Source: Synechococcus sp. PCC 7336 (GTDB taxonomy: Bacteria > Cyanobacteriota > Cyanobacteriia > Thermostichales > PCC-7336). From it: a stretch of 64,000 nucleotides of DNA. Made by a program: the position numbers and the translations under genes. The DNA lies in contig NZ_CM001776.1 in the NCBI RefSeq assembly GCF_000332275.1, positions 806,001 through 870,000 on the forward strand, given 5' to 3'. Shown here in pieces: positions 9,441-18,841 of the stretch (positions within the stretch are counted from its first letter, which is position 1; each line of letters starts with the position of its first letter). Under the pieces are notes generated by a model. It was given only the letters and a program-made list of their open reading frames with translations, was not told the origin of the DNA and searched no databases.

Positions 9441-9608
9441 TGCATCCCCGGAGATTGGAAGCTGCCTCGAACTGAAGGTCAGTCGGCTACAGGCAAAGTT
9501 CCAATCCTCTCCCGGCCCGAAGGCCGGAAGCTGCAATTCCCATGCATCGCAATCAAGAAAATGCTTGTCTGGTTCAATCCTCTCCCGGCCTTCGGGCCGG
9601 AAGCTGCA
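9441..9608. CRISPR. CRISPR-like array remnant: two good repeats and one degenerate unit
   Basis: Two units at about 9498-9534 and 9572-9608 share a 37-base motif: an AATCCTCTCCCGGCC half, a 4-base loop (cgaa or ttcg), then GGCCGGAAGCTGCA. The CCGGCC/GGCCGG stem is typical of structured CRISPR repeats. The two are separated by a unique 37-base stretch. A decayed third unit ends in GGAAGCTGC at 9457-9465, giving a period of 69 and 73 bases between GGAAGCTGC copies. The spacing and the truncated cas3 nearby favour a dying CRISPR array. With so few units a simple palindromic repeat family remains possible. Confidence 0.5.
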
Positions 9609-9719
9609 TTTGTACTGATGTGATGACTCGATGCGATCGCGAGTCGTACCAACAAGATGGCTTGCAAGGCAAATCAAAAACTTATTCGACCCACATCGAG
9701 TTGCAGGTGGAACTGTCGA

Positions 9720-10052
9720 TCAAATGTCATTAGCAAAGATCGACAGATCTATAGGGGGGCGATCGTCGGAAAACTCGGCGACCAGTCGCAAATGACCGCC
9801 TGCCGCGACGATATACTCTCGTAATGTCGAGATCAGGCATTCGCGCTGTTTGTCCAGTCGCGAGCCACTGTCTTGGTTCATATCTAAGATGGTGTCTATC
9901 TCTGGTTGACTGAGACCTAGGGATTCTCGCAACTGTTGTAACGCCATTTCCCGCGCAATCAGTTCTTCCGTACGTTGCTCGATCCGCGCGCGCCGCTCCT
10001 CCGGTAGTTGCGCCAAGATGTCCTCAAAGGGTGTGGTGATTGGCTCGCCCAT
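9720..10052 (-). CDS. higA: HigA-type antitoxin, XRE-family helix-turn-helix
   Basis: This 110-residue protein has an N-terminal helix rich in Glu and Arg, then an HTH segment (LQQLRESLGLSQPEIDTILDMNQDSGSRLDK) and the tail STLREYIVAAGGHLRLVAEF, the standard ending of HigA-like antitoxins that bind RelE/HigB toxins. The gene starts 2 bases after the upstream toxin gene, the reversed toxin-first order of higBA. The antitoxin should bind both toxin and its own promoter. The DNA-recognition helix (DTILDMNQDSGSR) is somewhat divergent from the SQxxVSRLE consensus. Confidence 0.85.
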   Translation of the reverse strand: MGEPITTPFEDILAQLPEERRARIEQRTEELIAREMALQQLRESLGLSQPEIDTILDMNQDSGSRLDKQRECLISTLREYIVAAGGHLRLVAEFSDDRPPIDLSIFANDI

Positions 10053-10054
10053 TA

Positions 10055-10420
10055 TTAACGATCCCTCCGCAAAGTTGCCAAATACTCGTCAAACCTCACA
10101 TCTGCCGTCGCAATCAACCGTTGGTAAAATCGCTTCTCGCTCGTACCAGATTTATTCCCAGCAACCAAAAGAACGGCTCGTCTCTCAGGGTCGAACGCGA
10201 AGGCAACACGCCACACACCGCCAGCAGCTTTGAAACGCAACTCTTTCATGTTCGAGTGCTTTGAGCCTTTGAGCGTATCGACCCGAGGCCGACCTAGCTG
10301 CGGACCTGCAAACTTTAAGAAACCAACAGACACCAGTATCTCATCCTGAACCCCCTCCGCGAATTCGGCAAATTCAGCTTTGAACACTCTGTGAAAGAGA
10401 ACAGTCCAACCGTTACTCAT
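10055..10420 (-). CDS. higB: HigB/RelE-type toxin (phage Gp49-like)
   Basis: The 121-residue product matches Gp49-like HigB toxins: FKAEFAEFAEGVQDEILVSVGFLK, LGRPRVDTLKGSKHSNMKELRFKAAGGVWRVAFAFDPERRAVLL and GNKSGTSEKRFYQRLIATAD. These toxins cleave mRNA on the ribosome. The conserved basic residues K (LKGSKH), R (ELRF, WRVAF) and the KRFY segment are present, so it should be active. It is the first gene of a two-gene unit with higA and sits between a broken cas3 and a CRISPR-like remnant. Confidence 0.87.
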   Translation of the reverse strand: MSNGWTVLFHRVFKAEFAEFAEGVQDEILVSVGFLKFAGPQLGRPRVDTLKGSKHSNMKELRFKAAGGVWRVAFAFDPERRAVLLVAGNKSGTSEKRFYQRLIATADVRFDEYLATLRRDR

Positions 10421-10454
10421 AGTATGGCTGCAAAAAGATATAGCCTTCGGCTCG

Positions 10455-11762
10455 TCACAGTATTAGCTCTAAAGGATCGTACGCGATAGGGCGATCGCCA
10501 AGCGCAATCCCCTTAAGTTCTCGGTCGTAACCACCCCTCCACAACCACAGCCCCGGCACAATTTCCCCACGGCTATCTTCAGCCTTTTGAAACTCGTATA
10601 GCACGATGACACTACCCACCAGGTTGTGCAGCTTGCGACAGCGGCTTGGCTTGCGCGCAAACAGACTCTCGAAGAGTTGAACTGTCGTCGTCACCACCAG
10701 CGGGGCATCCCAGTTCTGGGTCGCTAGGCGGGCCGCCGCATATTCCCGTCGAGCGTTTTCCTCGTAAGTCTCTTCGCGCAGCGTTCTCGTTGGGGTTCCG
10801 TCGTTGCGTCGCCTTTCCCCTTCAAACTGGGCAGCACTGTGGTGTTCTAAGACAGTGCGACTCCCCAGCGACTCGAAAATCTCGCGGTACACTCCAACCG
10901 TCTGCTCGATGATGCTGGTATAGGGTACGGCTACAATGACGCGATCGAGATGGTGCGCGACCGCATGTCGCACTGCAAACGCCAAGCCGCTGCGAGTTTT
11001 GCCACCCCCCGTCGGCACGCACAGACGAAAGATTCCCGGAGCTTGACCTGCTGCCTCCACACAATTGCGATAAACCTCGGCCCTTACTCGGTTTACCATC
11101 GTGTCTCGATCTTTAACCTCGGCCATCAGTGCCTGCTGCGATCGCTCTAGCAGGGGCCAAAGCCGATCGATGGTCGTGGAATGCTCGCGCAGCTCGGCTT
11201 GCTCCGGATCGAAATGCCGTTCCGTATCGAGAGAATCGGCATCCACCAGACAGGAAAACAGCAAGCGCAGGAACAGTTCCCAGCCCAGAGCATCTTCAGC
11301 CTCTGGCAATCCAGTCTGCAGTAAGTTGTCAGCGACTGCGAGGGGAATACCTTCTGATACGGCATTTTGACAGGCTGCTGCAAACGACGCAGAAAGTTTC
11401 GGATCGTTCAATTGATCTAGCTTAGAAGGTTCAGGCAGTCCGGCATGGTGGCCGTAGATGAGACAGGCCAGTGGCTCGCAAATCTCTGCCGCCAGCATGG
11501 CCCCCTGCACGGCGTGGGGGACTGACTTCGAGGGAGCGCGATCGCCCGATTGGGATGCTCGGTGGCAGCGTTTTAGGTAGCTCTGAAAGTCAGGATTGTA
11601 TTTCCCCAGGTCGTGCCAGAGCCCTGCATAGTATCCCAAACGCGAGCAATTCAACTTTTCCGCATTTGACGAAGCTCTTTGGGCAACACTGATGAGGTGT
11701 TCTTTCAGGCTATGCCATTGACCAATCGTATTGGGGGTATGTGCTGACGCAAAAGGAGTCAA
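10455..11762 (-). pseudogene. cas3: cas3 remnant: HD nuclease plus first helicase half, remainder deleted
   Basis: The reading frame encodes 435 residues where Cas3 proteins usually exceed 700. The N-terminal HD domain is good: WHSLKEHL, GLWHDLGKYNPDFQSYL, HAVQGA and GHHAGLP. The helicase follows with Walker A CVPTGGGKTRSG, motif Ia VIVAVPYTSIIEQT and VVTTTVQLFESLF. At the expected DExH box the text reads GSVIVLYEFQKAED instead of VLDEAQ, and the whole second helicase domain is missing. The tail (IVPGLWLWRGGYDRELKGIA...) resembles a Cas3 C terminus, suggesting an in-frame internal deletion. Target-unwinding activity is therefore unlikely. No cas5, cas7, cas8, cas1 or cas2 is present nearby. 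Confidence 0.72.
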
Positions 11763-11928
11763 TTATTTTGAAACCTGAAGATTAACAGTATATTTTTTCG
11801 TTATAGTTCCTACATGAGAGGACTTATGCAGTTCAACTCGGCTGAGGTGCGAGTGATGTGGAACCGATCGCAGATAAAGAGCGATCGCGCCAACCAGTTA
11901 AGCTCTAAGAAACTGAGTGCATTCCGAC

Positions 11929-12210
11929 ATGACCCCCGAGATCCGAGAAGAATTGGACAGGCTGGAAAGAATCGCCTCACTCAATCTCCAGACGAGCACC
12001 AACAATCTCGAAGCGATCGCCCGACAGAGCGAGCAAATTGCCCAACAGGGCGAGCAAATTGCCCAACAGGGCAGGCAAGTTGCCCAACAGGGCGAGCAAA
12101 TCGGCCAATTACGAGAGGCCCAGCAGCAATCGCAAAGGCAGATTGACGCACTGGCCGAATCAACCGCCCAGCTCAAACAAGCCGTGGATTACCTGCTGAG
12201 TCAGGATTGA
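11929..12210 (+). CDS. Small coiled-coil protein with a 7-residue repeat
   Basis: A 93-residue protein of almost pure heptad character: after an N-terminal helix ([16 protein letters not shown]) comes the repeat EQIAQQG, used twice exactly and then as RQVAQQG and EQIGQLR, followed by another helix. It should form a long parallel coiled coil. Similar small proteins occur in many cyanobacteria beside unrelated genes; I know no function. ATG 11929 (MTPEIREE) is chosen over the ATG at 11917. There is no strong ribosome-binding site. Confidence 0.55.
   Translation: MTPEIREELDRLERIASLNLQTSTNNLEAIARQSEQIAQQGEQIAQQGRQVAQQGEQIGQLREAQQQSQRQIDALAESTAQLKQAVDYLLSQD
12031..12093 (+). repeat. 21-bp tandem repeat inside the coiled-coil gene
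   Basis: Two identical 21-base units (12031-12051 and 12052-12072) and a third with two or three changes (12073-12093) encode the 7-residue heptad. A fourth, decayed unit follows. The in-frame period means repeat number can change without breaking the gene. Confidence 0.85.
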
Positions 12211-12317
12211 GTCGTGGGGCGATCGCTTGCGCTCGAAATGCGGATAACCGCCAGTCCCCTGCCCAGAAGCCTGCTAATCCACTTACACTAAAGAAAAGCC
12301 ACAGAAGCAAACGCCTC

Positions 12318-12917
12318 ATGATCCCCACAGTTATCGAACAGTCGGCTCGCGGCGAACGGGCATTTGACATTTACTCTCGCCTCCTGCGCGAGCGCATCAT
12401 CTTTTTAGGGACTGATGTCTCCGATGCCAGCGCCAACCTGATCGTGGCCCAAATGCTCTACCTCGAATCTGACGACCCCGAAAAAGATATCTTCCTCTAC
12501 ATCAATTCCCCTGGCGGTTCGGTTTATTCGGGCATGGCAATCTACGACACCATGCAGCACATCCAACCCGATGTCTCCACCATTTGCGTCGGTCTGGCTG
12601 CCAGCATGGGAGCCTTTTTGCTCGCCGCTGGAGCCAAAGGCAAGCGTATGGCTTTACCCCACGCCCGCATCATGATTCACCAACCCCTCGGCGGCGCTCA
12701 AGGTCAAGCCACAGACATCGAGATTCAGGCGAAAGAAATTCTCTACATCAAAGAGAATCTCAACGGCCTGCTCGTACACCACACCGGTCAGCCCATCGAA
12801 CGCATCGAGCAAGATACCGATCGCGACTTTTTCATGTCCCCCGAAGAAGCCCGCGAGTACGGCCTGGTCGATCGCGTCGTCACCAAACGCCCCAAACCGG
12901 AACTCACTGCGGTTTAA
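12318..12917 (+). CDS. clpP: ATP-dependent Clp protease proteolytic subunit
   Basis: ClpP forms the barrel-shaped serine protease that works with ClpC or ClpX. The 199-residue product has the catalytic triad S96 ([11 protein letters not shown]), H121 (MIHQPLGG) and D170 (DTDRDFFM), plus the [11 protein letters not shown] oxyanion loop. The frame extends upstream to 12207, but the family starts near [23 protein letters not shown], so ATG 12318 is used. A strong hairpin follows the stop. Its likely partner ATPase clpC starts at 62.2 kb of the same window. Cyanobacteria carry several clpP copies; which paralogue this is cannot be told here. Confidence 0.93.
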   Translation: MIPTVIEQSARGERAFDIYSRLLRERIIFLGTDVSDASANLIVAQMLYLESDDPEKDIFLYINSPGGSVYSGMAIYDTMQHIQPDVSTICVGLAASMGAFLLAAGAKGKRMALPHARIMIHQPLGGAQGQATDIEIQAKEILYIKENLNGLLVHHTGQPIERIEQDTDRDFFMSPEEAREYGLVDRVVTKRPKPELTAV

Positions 12918-12954
12918 CCAGCCAAATCTGTCGAAAGTCAGTGCGCACTTCTAT

Positions 12955-13000
12955 AGAGCGCTTGCCGCACTTTATTCCATCGCGGCAAGCGCTCTGTTTT
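12955..13000 (+). terminator. Rho-independent-like terminator after clpP
   Basis: A perfect 14-base stem (AGAGCGCTTGCCGC at 12955-12968 with its complement at 12982-12995) encloses a 13-base loop and is followed by GTTTT. It lies 38 bases after the clpP stop. Confidence 0.75.
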
Positions 13001-13148
13001 CAGTTAGCGATCGAAACGCGGCTTGCAAGTAGCAACCGGTCGCGAAGGCTGCCGGACTTCACGAGATTGTAAATTCATTCGATCTGAAGTAGCTCGGTTC
13101 ATTTTGGAAAGCTAGGGTAGTGTTTATCGCTTTCAGCTCGTCAGCTCT

Positions 13149-14948
13149 ATGGATCGAGTTCTCTCCGTTCAGCCAGTAGAATATTTTACTCAGCGGGTTC
13201 AGCCCCTCGTGGAATTGGTGTATGCAGAGTTAGGGGTAGATGTGGACGCCCTGTGCGATCGCATTTACGACCTCCTCGAACCCCACCTGGCAGCAACAGC
13301 GGTTGAACCTGTGGAACGTTGGAGTCAGGACGATGTGCTGCTGATTACCTATGGGAATAGCATCAGCGATCGCGGGCAGGGAAAACCGTTGCACACCTTG
13401 TATCGATTTTTAAGCGACTACCTGTTGGGGACGGTGACAGGAGTTCACATCTTGCCCTTTTTCCCCTATAGCTCGGATGACGGATTCGCCGTCATCGACT
13501 ACAGGCAAGTCAGTCCCGAGTTAGGCGATTGGGAAGATATTCGCCAGATCGCGGGCCAGTTCGATTTGATGGTGGATCTCGTCATCAATCACGTCTCCAG
13601 CCAAAGTGAGTGGTTCCAGCAATTGACTTGCGGACAAGCTCCAGGGTGCGACTACTTCATCGCCGTTGCCCCCGACACCGATCTGTCGGAAGTGGTGCGC
13701 CCTCGCAACACGCCCCTGCTGCGGCCCGTGGAAACGCCTCAGGGCCAGCAGCACGTCTGGGCGACCTTCAGCCACGACCAGATCGACCTCAACTTTAGCA
13801 ATCCCGACGTATTGCTCGAATGTATCCGCATTCTCATCCATTATTTGAATGCAGGCACCCGCATCCTCCGCCTCGACGCGATCGGTTATCTGTGGAAGGC
13901 GATCGGCACCCCCTGCATCCACCTGCCCAAGACTCACGCCCTGGTCAAGCTCATCCGCGAAATTCTCTATTTATTGCGGCCAGGGGCGGTTCTAGTCACA
14001 GAAACGAACGTCCCCAATCGCGAGAACCTCACCTATTTTGGCAATCGCAACGAAGCCCATTTAATCTATAACTTCAGCTTGCCTCCTCTCGTGGTTAACG
14101 CGCTGCTGCAAGGGAGTTCCAAACATCTCAAAACTTGGATGATGAGCATGCCCCCCGCCCCCTTTGGGTGCGCTTATCTCAATTTCACGGCTTCCCACGA
14201 TGGCATCGGCATGCGTCCCACCGAGGGGCTGCTGGATGAGAGCGAGTACAACACCTTTTTAAGCTGCATGCAGCAGTTTGGAGGCGAAATCAGTATGCGC
14301 ACTCGCCCGGATGGTTCTGAAAGCCCCTACGAAGTCAACATCTCTTTCTTCGATGCCATGAAAGGCACGGCCAAAGGAGAAGATCGCTGGCAGATTCAAC
14401 GCTTTCTCTGTTCGCAAATCATCATGATGTCTCTAGAGGGCATCCCCGCCTTTTACATTCATAGCTTGCTAGCCACCTCCAACGATCGCGAGGCGGTGCA
14501 ACGCACGGGGCGGAAGCGCTCGATCAACCGCCACCAATGGGACTATAGCGAGCTGAAAGCCCAGCTCCAGAGGCCAAACTCCCCCCACGCGATCGTCTTT
14601 CGAGAACTCTCCCGCGCGATCGCCATTCGCCGCCGACAACCGGCCTTCCATCCCAATGCCACCCAGTACACCCTCCACCTGAAACCCTCTCTATTTGCGT
14701 TCTGGCGGCAGAGCATGTCTCGCGATCAGAGCATCTTTTCCATTCACAACTTGACCTCCCGCACCCAAAGGCTAGCGCTGCGGGAGCTGAATCTAATCGG
14801 TACCGAGCCCTGGTTCGATCTGTTGGGAGACCAACAGATCGAGGATAATTATGCAGATTTCGTGCTGAGACCTTACCAATCCGCTTGGATTTCAAACAAA
14901 TCAGGTAGTGAATCGGCCCACAGTTACTGTCAAGTCGTGTGTACCTAA
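13149..14948 (+). CDS. GH13 subfamily 18 sugar phosphorylase (sucrose / glucosylglycerol / glucosylglycerate type)
   Basis: The 599-residue enzyme belongs to the GH13 retaining group that phosphorolyses alpha-glucosides to glucose-1-phosphate. Visible features are LLITYGNSISDRGQGKPL, GVHILPFFPYSSDDGFAVIDY, the nucleophile D243 (ILRLDAIGYLWK), acid/base E285 (VLVTETNVPN) and the transition-state Asp D351 (NFTASHDGIG). The N-terminal 55 residues are an extra helical piece. The exact substrate cannot be read from the sequence. Known members act on sucrose, glucosylglycerol, glucosylglycerate or glucosylglycerol phosphate. The GG genes 7 kb downstream make a glucosylglycerol-related activity an attractive guess, not a proof. 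Confidence 0.8.
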   Translation: MDRVLSVQPVEYFTQRVQPLVELVYAELGVDVDALCDRIYDLLEPHLAATAVEPVERWSQDDVLLITYGNSISDRGQGKPLHTLYRFLSDYLLGTVTGVHILPFFPYSSDDGFAVIDYRQVSPELGDWEDIRQIAGQFDLMVDLVINHVSSQSEWFQQLTCGQAPGCDYFIAVAPDTDLSEVVRPRNTPLLRPVETPQGQQHVWATFSHDQIDLNFSNPDVLLECIRILIHYLNAGTRILRLDAIGYLWKAIGTPCIHLPKTHALVKLIREILYLLRPGAVLVTETNVPNRENLTYFGNRNEAHLIYNFSLPPLVVNALLQGSSKHLKTWMMSMPPAPFGCAYLNFTASHDGIGMRPTEGLLDESEYNTFLSCMQQFGGEISMRTRPDGSESPYEVNISFFDAMKGTAKGEDRWQIQRFLCSQIIMMSLEGIPAFYIHSLLATSNDREAVQRTGRKRSINRHQWDYSELKAQLQRPNSPHAIVFRELSRAIAIRRRQPAFHPNATQYTLHLKPSLFAFWRQSMSRDQSIFSIHNLTSRTQRLALRELNLIGTEPWFDLLGDQQIEDNYADFVLRPYQSAWISNKSGSESAHSYCQVVCT

Positions 14949-14989
14949 AATGTCTGCAGTGTATTCTACAGGACTCAATGGAGCGATCT

Positions 14990-16024
14990 ATGGGCAGCAC
15001 CGTGGAAGACGTTTGGGAACCTCCCAACGCAACGATCGCTCAGCAGGATCTCGCCGACGGTCAGCATCAGCCGCCCGGTTCCGCTGCCTTTCTTACCCTT
15101 TGCATTGCCCTACTCTCCATTTCCTTCGCGCCAATTTTCATTCGCCTGAGCGAAACGGAGTTGGGGGCTAACGGGACGGTATTCAACCGCCTCTTCATTT
15201 TTGTTTTGGTGTTTGGGCTGGGTCGGGCGATCGCTGGAAGGCTTGCGCCTGCGGACGAGTCTGAGTCGTCCGAGCCTCCGACTGGCCAGCAATGGATATT
15301 GTTAGCCAGCGTCGGGGTGATTTCCATTCTCTCGTTGGTGCTGTGGGCAATTTCACTGCAATACACCACGGTGGCCAAGAGCATGTTGTTGAACAATCTC
15401 ACCCCTATTTTCACCAGCTTGGGCAGTTGGACGATTTTTGGCAAACAGTTCGATCGCCGCTTTTTGCTAGGGATGGCAATCGCCTTGTCGGGGGCGATTG
15501 GCTTGGGCTTGGAGGATGTCAATGGTGCCGAGGGGCTGCTGGTTGGAGATATCTTCGCATTGCTTTCGGCGGTGTTTTTGGGTGGCTATTTCCTGATAGT
15601 GGAGCAACTGCGCAGTCGGTTTTCAGCGACGACGATTTTGCTGTGGAGAGGGGCGATTGGCAGCCTGTTGCTGTTGCCCCTGGTGTTAGTTGTCGAGGGA
15701 CAAGTGCTTCCCACCACCGAGGTTGCCATCTTTGCGGTGCTCGGGTTGGGGCTGGTGAGTGAAGGGATGGGCCAGCGTCTTTTGGCCGATTGTATGGACA
15801 AATTCTCCTCCAGCTTTATTTGCTTGTTTTTGCTGTTAGAGCCGATTGTGAGTGCGATTTTGGCCTGGGTGATTTTTGTGGAGCGTCTCAGCCCCACCAC
15901 TTGGATTGGGTTTGCGGTGGTGTTAACCGGGCTATATTTGGCGAAATCTAGCCGTTCGGCCGCGCAAGGCCCAACTGAGGAGCTGGAGTTGGAGGCGATC
16001 GCTGTAGAGTCTGTCGCCGACTGA
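14990..16024 (+). CDS. EamA/DMT-family membrane transporter
   Basis: A 344-residue, ten-helix drug/metabolite transporter made of two EamA repeats. The first repeat begins around FLTLCIALLSISFAPIFIRLSE, an arrangement seen in cyanobacterial EamA permeases, and the second around GLLVGDIFALLSAVFLGGYFLIVEQLR. Substrate unknown; the family exports small metabolites or amino acids. The frame is open from 14939 and overlaps the phosphorylase stop; I chose ATG 14990 because GGAG lies 6 bases upstream, with ATG 14978 as an alternative. Confidence 0.8.
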   Translation: MGSTVEDVWEPPNATIAQQDLADGQHQPPGSAAFLTLCIALLSISFAPIFIRLSETELGANGTVFNRLFIFVLVFGLGRAIAGRLAPADESESSEPPTGQQWILLASVGVISILSLVLWAISLQYTTVAKSMLLNNLTPIFTSLGSWTIFGKQFDRRFLLGMAIALSGAIGLGLEDVNGAEGLLVGDIFALLSAVFLGGYFLIVEQLRSRFSATTILLWRGAIGSLLLLPLVLVVEGQVLPTTEVAIFAVLGLGLVSEGMGQRLLADCMDKFSSSFICLFLLLEPIVSAILAWVIFVERLSPTTWIGFAVVLTGLYLAKSSRSAAQGPTEELELEAIAVESVAD

Positions 16025-16090
16025 GCTGGCAGCGCTATGCTGCAAGCGTAATGACCGATCGGGAGCGCGATCGCCTCAGGAGCCACAGCG

Positions 16091-16552
16091 ATGCAAATTT
16101 GGGTGGATGCAGATGCTTGTCCGAATGCGATTAAAGACATTTTGTTGCGGGCAGCAAAGCGGGTGCAGATTCCAGTGACGTTGGTGGCCAATCAGCCGCT
16201 GCCGCCGATCGCCTCGCCCTTGATTTCAGCCATTCAGGTCCCACCCGGATTGAATGGGGCAGACGATCGCATCGTGGCAGAACTGCAGCCCGGAGACTTG
16301 GTTGTGACTGCAGATATTCCGCTAGCAGCAGAGGCGATCGCAAAGGGCGGTTACGCCCTCAACCCGAGGGGGGAGTTGTATACGAAGAATTCGATCCGGG
16401 AGCGGTTGGCATTGCGCAATTTTATGGACGAGTTGCGCAGTGGTGGCGTGGATACGGGGGGACCAGCGGCCTTCGGCCAGCGCGATCGGCAAGCTTTTGC
16501 CAATCAGTTAGATCGCTTTCTCACCAAACATTATCGGTCAGACCGGCGATAA
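16091..16552 (+). CDS. UPF0178 / DUF188 (YaiI-YqxD) family protein
   Basis: This 153-residue protein shows the family hallmarks: [24 protein letters not shown] at the N terminus, [30 protein letters not shown] in the middle and [29 protein letters not shown]. Its many conserved Asp residues (VDADACP, TADIPLA) recall a PIN-like nuclease fold, but no function is established. Start ATG 16091 fits the usual N terminus exactly. Confidence 0.9.
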   Translation: MQIWVDADACPNAIKDILLRAAKRVQIPVTLVANQPLPPIASPLISAIQVPPGLNGADDRIVAELQPGDLVVTADIPLAAEAIAKGGYALNPRGELYTKNSIRERLALRNFMDELRSGGVDTGGPAAFGQRDRQAFANQLDRFLTKHYRSDRR

Positions 16553-16750
16553 TGAAACACCCCACGAGATTGACTCAGGTCCTGCGGCGATGGCTGCCGG
16601 TCGTCAGGCAAGATGCCCCTGTTTCGAGCGAACCCTGTCGAAGCCCTGCTGCAAACAAACCTGTTATACATTGATCTGGCGACAACCTAGCGATCGCCGT
16701 TTTCGCCATTCGGCCCGAGCTCGCTCCCAAACTCTTTCCATCGAGCAGTT

Positions 16751-18814
16751 ATGGAAACCCTTCTGAACGAAGTTGCCAGTACCCCGCTGCTGGGCTTTAC
16801 GCTGCTGCTATTGGTAGTGCTCACCCTGCCCCCTCTGTTCGAGCGACTGCGGTTGCCTGGTTTGGTGGGTTTGCTCTTCGCCGGCGTCGTGTTGGGGCCA
16901 GCAGGGCTGCAATTACTCGATCCCGCCTCCGAAACCATCAAACTGCTTTCGGATATCGGCAAGATCTATCTGATGTTTGTGGCCGGTCTGGAAATCGATC
17001 TAGACGACTTTCGCAAGCAAAAATATCAAGCGTTGGGGTTTGGCCTCGCCACCTTTTTGCTGCCGTTGGCGGCAGGAACCCTGGTTGGCTACGGCTTTGG
17101 CTTCGGCTGGAATGCATCGATATTGCTGGGCTCGCTCCTAGCCTCCCACACCTTGCTGGGATATCCTATCGTGCGCCAGCTAGGGGTTGCCAACAGTCCG
17201 GCAGTCACCGCCACCATTGGTGCCACCATCTTTACAGATATTGCCGCTCTGCTGGTGCTGGCGATCTGCATCTCCATCCATAGTGGAGAGTTTACTGCCA
17301 CCACGCTGGTCGTTCAATTGGCGGTCGTGGCGCTCTATGCCGCTCTAGTTCTGTTTGGCTTGGATTGGGCCGGACGCAAATATTTCCAGTTGGTGGGGGA
17401 CGAAGAAAGCAATCAATTCCTGTTTGTTCTGCTCGCAGTCTTTATTGTCTCGGCTGGCGCACAGGTGATTAATGTCGACAAAATTGTGGGTGCCTTTCTA
17501 GCCGGGTTGGCCATTAACGATGTGGTGGGTCGCAGTCCTGTAGAAGACAAGGTGGTTTTTGTGGGCAGCACCCTGTTCATTCCCTTCTTTTTTGTGGGGA
17601 TGGGCCTGATTATCGATCTCGACCAATTTATTGCGGCATTTGCCTCCGATTTGGGCTTAATCGCAGCCATTTTAGCGGCATTGTTTGGCGGAAAATTTTT
17701 AGCGGCGGTGACAGCACGGCTGCTCTACAGATATGGCTGGAACGAGACCGCGACAATGTGGTCCCTGTCGCTACCGCAGGTGGCTGCGACATTGGCGGCA
17801 GCCTTGGCAGGCTTTAATGCCGGCTTGCTACCGCAGGCCATATTTAACGCAGTGATTGTGCTGATGTTAGTGACAGCCGTTGCCGGTCCGATCTTGACCG
17901 CTAAGTTTGCGCCACATATCTCTGCTGCGACACTGCCAGAGGATGGCGGTGCGACCTCGTCCGCCGAGGCGGATACTTTCCTCAATGCCCCCCTAGGCAA
18001 ACCCTTTACGGTGATGGTGCCGGTGGCCAACCCCAAAACTGAGCGGAACTTAATTGAGTTGGGTGCTCTATTGGTCAAGCACGAAACTGGGCGATTGCTT
18101 CCGCTCGCGATCGCCAAAGGCCACGTCCGTATGGATGCCCCCGAACTGGACGAAGGCTTGCAACAAGCACAAGCACTGTTACGGCAAGCTGTGGAGGTGG
18201 GCCACGAATTCGGGGTCGAAGCTAAGCCGTGGATTCGTATCAGTGACGATATTGCTAGGGGAATTAGCCGTTCGGCTAAGGAAGCCAAAGCGGATTTACT
18301 CTTGCTGGGGTGGAGTAGCAGCACCCGCTTGACAGAGCGGTTGGCGGGCAGTGTGGTGGATAGCGTGTTTTGGGCGGCCCACTGTCCGGTAGCAGTGGTG
18401 CGATTGGTGCAAGAGCCCGTCGAGATCGATCGCATTCTCGTGCCCGTGCGCGATCTCTCCTCCAACTCCCAACACGCGATCGAGTTCGCTCTGTTATTTG
18501 CCGACACCCACAACGCTAAAGTGAAGCTATTCCACGTCTCCAAATATGCCACGCGCGAGGAAATGGAGGCGTTTGAAAGCGAAATGCTGGCAATCGCCGA
18601 GCGCACGCAATTACCCGTACCGGTCATTGCTAAAGTGATTCGCTACGACAATGTGGCCCGCGCGATCGTAAAAACTGCCAAGCGCTATGACATGGTGATG
18701 TTGCGTTCCATTCGCCGCAGAACCAGTGGCGGTTTGGCCATCAGCGATCTTTCTACGCAAGTGTTAGAGCGCTTGTCCTGTTCTGTTGTTTTGTTGGGGG
18801 AGCCGCAGGCTTGA
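16751..18814 (+). CDS. CPA2-type cation:proton antiporter with C-terminal UspA domains
   Basis: The 687-residue membrane protein has about 12 hydrophobic segments in the first 390 residues, with the antiporter features LPPLFERLRLPGLVGLLFAGVVLGP and FVAGLEIDLDDFRK. The acidic pair of the ion path is not certain from reading. Residues from about 415 form two UspA-like domains (PFTVMVPVANPKTERNLIELGALLV and RILVPVRDLSSNSQHAIEFALLFA), with KEAKADLLLLGWSSSTRLTERLAGSVVDSV. Universal stress domains may bind ATP and regulate the transporter. Salt tolerance is a sensible role given the GG genes nearby, but ion selectivity (Na+ or K+) cannot be stated. Confidence 0.85.
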   Translation: METLLNEVASTPLLGFTLLLLVVLTLPPLFERLRLPGLVGLLFAGVVLGPAGLQLLDPASETIKLLSDIGKIYLMFVAGLEIDLDDFRKQKYQALGFGLATFLLPLAAGTLVGYGFGFGWNASILLGSLLASHTLLGYPIVRQLGVANSPAVTATIGATIFTDIAALLVLAICISIHSGEFTATTLVVQLAVVALYAALVLFGLDWAGRKYFQLVGDEESNQFLFVLLAVFIVSAGAQVINVDKIVGAFLAGLAINDVVGRSPVEDKVVFVGSTLFIPFFFVGMGLIIDLDQFIAAFASDLGLIAAILAALFGGKFLAAVTARLLYRYGWNETATMWSLSLPQVAATLAAALAGFNAGLLPQAIFNAVIVLMLVTAVAGPILTAKFAPHISAATLPEDGGATSSAEADTFLNAPLGKPFTVMVPVANPKTERNLIELGALLVKHETGRLLPLAIAKGHVRMDAPELDEGLQQAQALLRQAVEVGHEFGVEAKPWIRISDDIARGISRSAKEAKADLLLLGWSSSTRLTERLAGSVVDSVFWAAHCPVAVVRLVQEPVEIDRILVPVRDLSSNSQHAIEFALLFADTHNAKVKLFHVSKYATREEMEAFESEMLAIAERTQLPVPVIAKVIRYDNVARAIVKTAKRYDMVMLRSIRRRTSGGLAISDLSTQVLERLSCSVVLLGEPQA

Positions 18815-18841
18815 GCGCGAAATGCAGGCGGCAGCCCTCCA

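Noticed and set aside
17725-18627. Minus-strand open frame of 300 codons
   Set aside because: It is antisense to the cation antiporter and consists of Ser/Ala/Arg-rich text with no domain.
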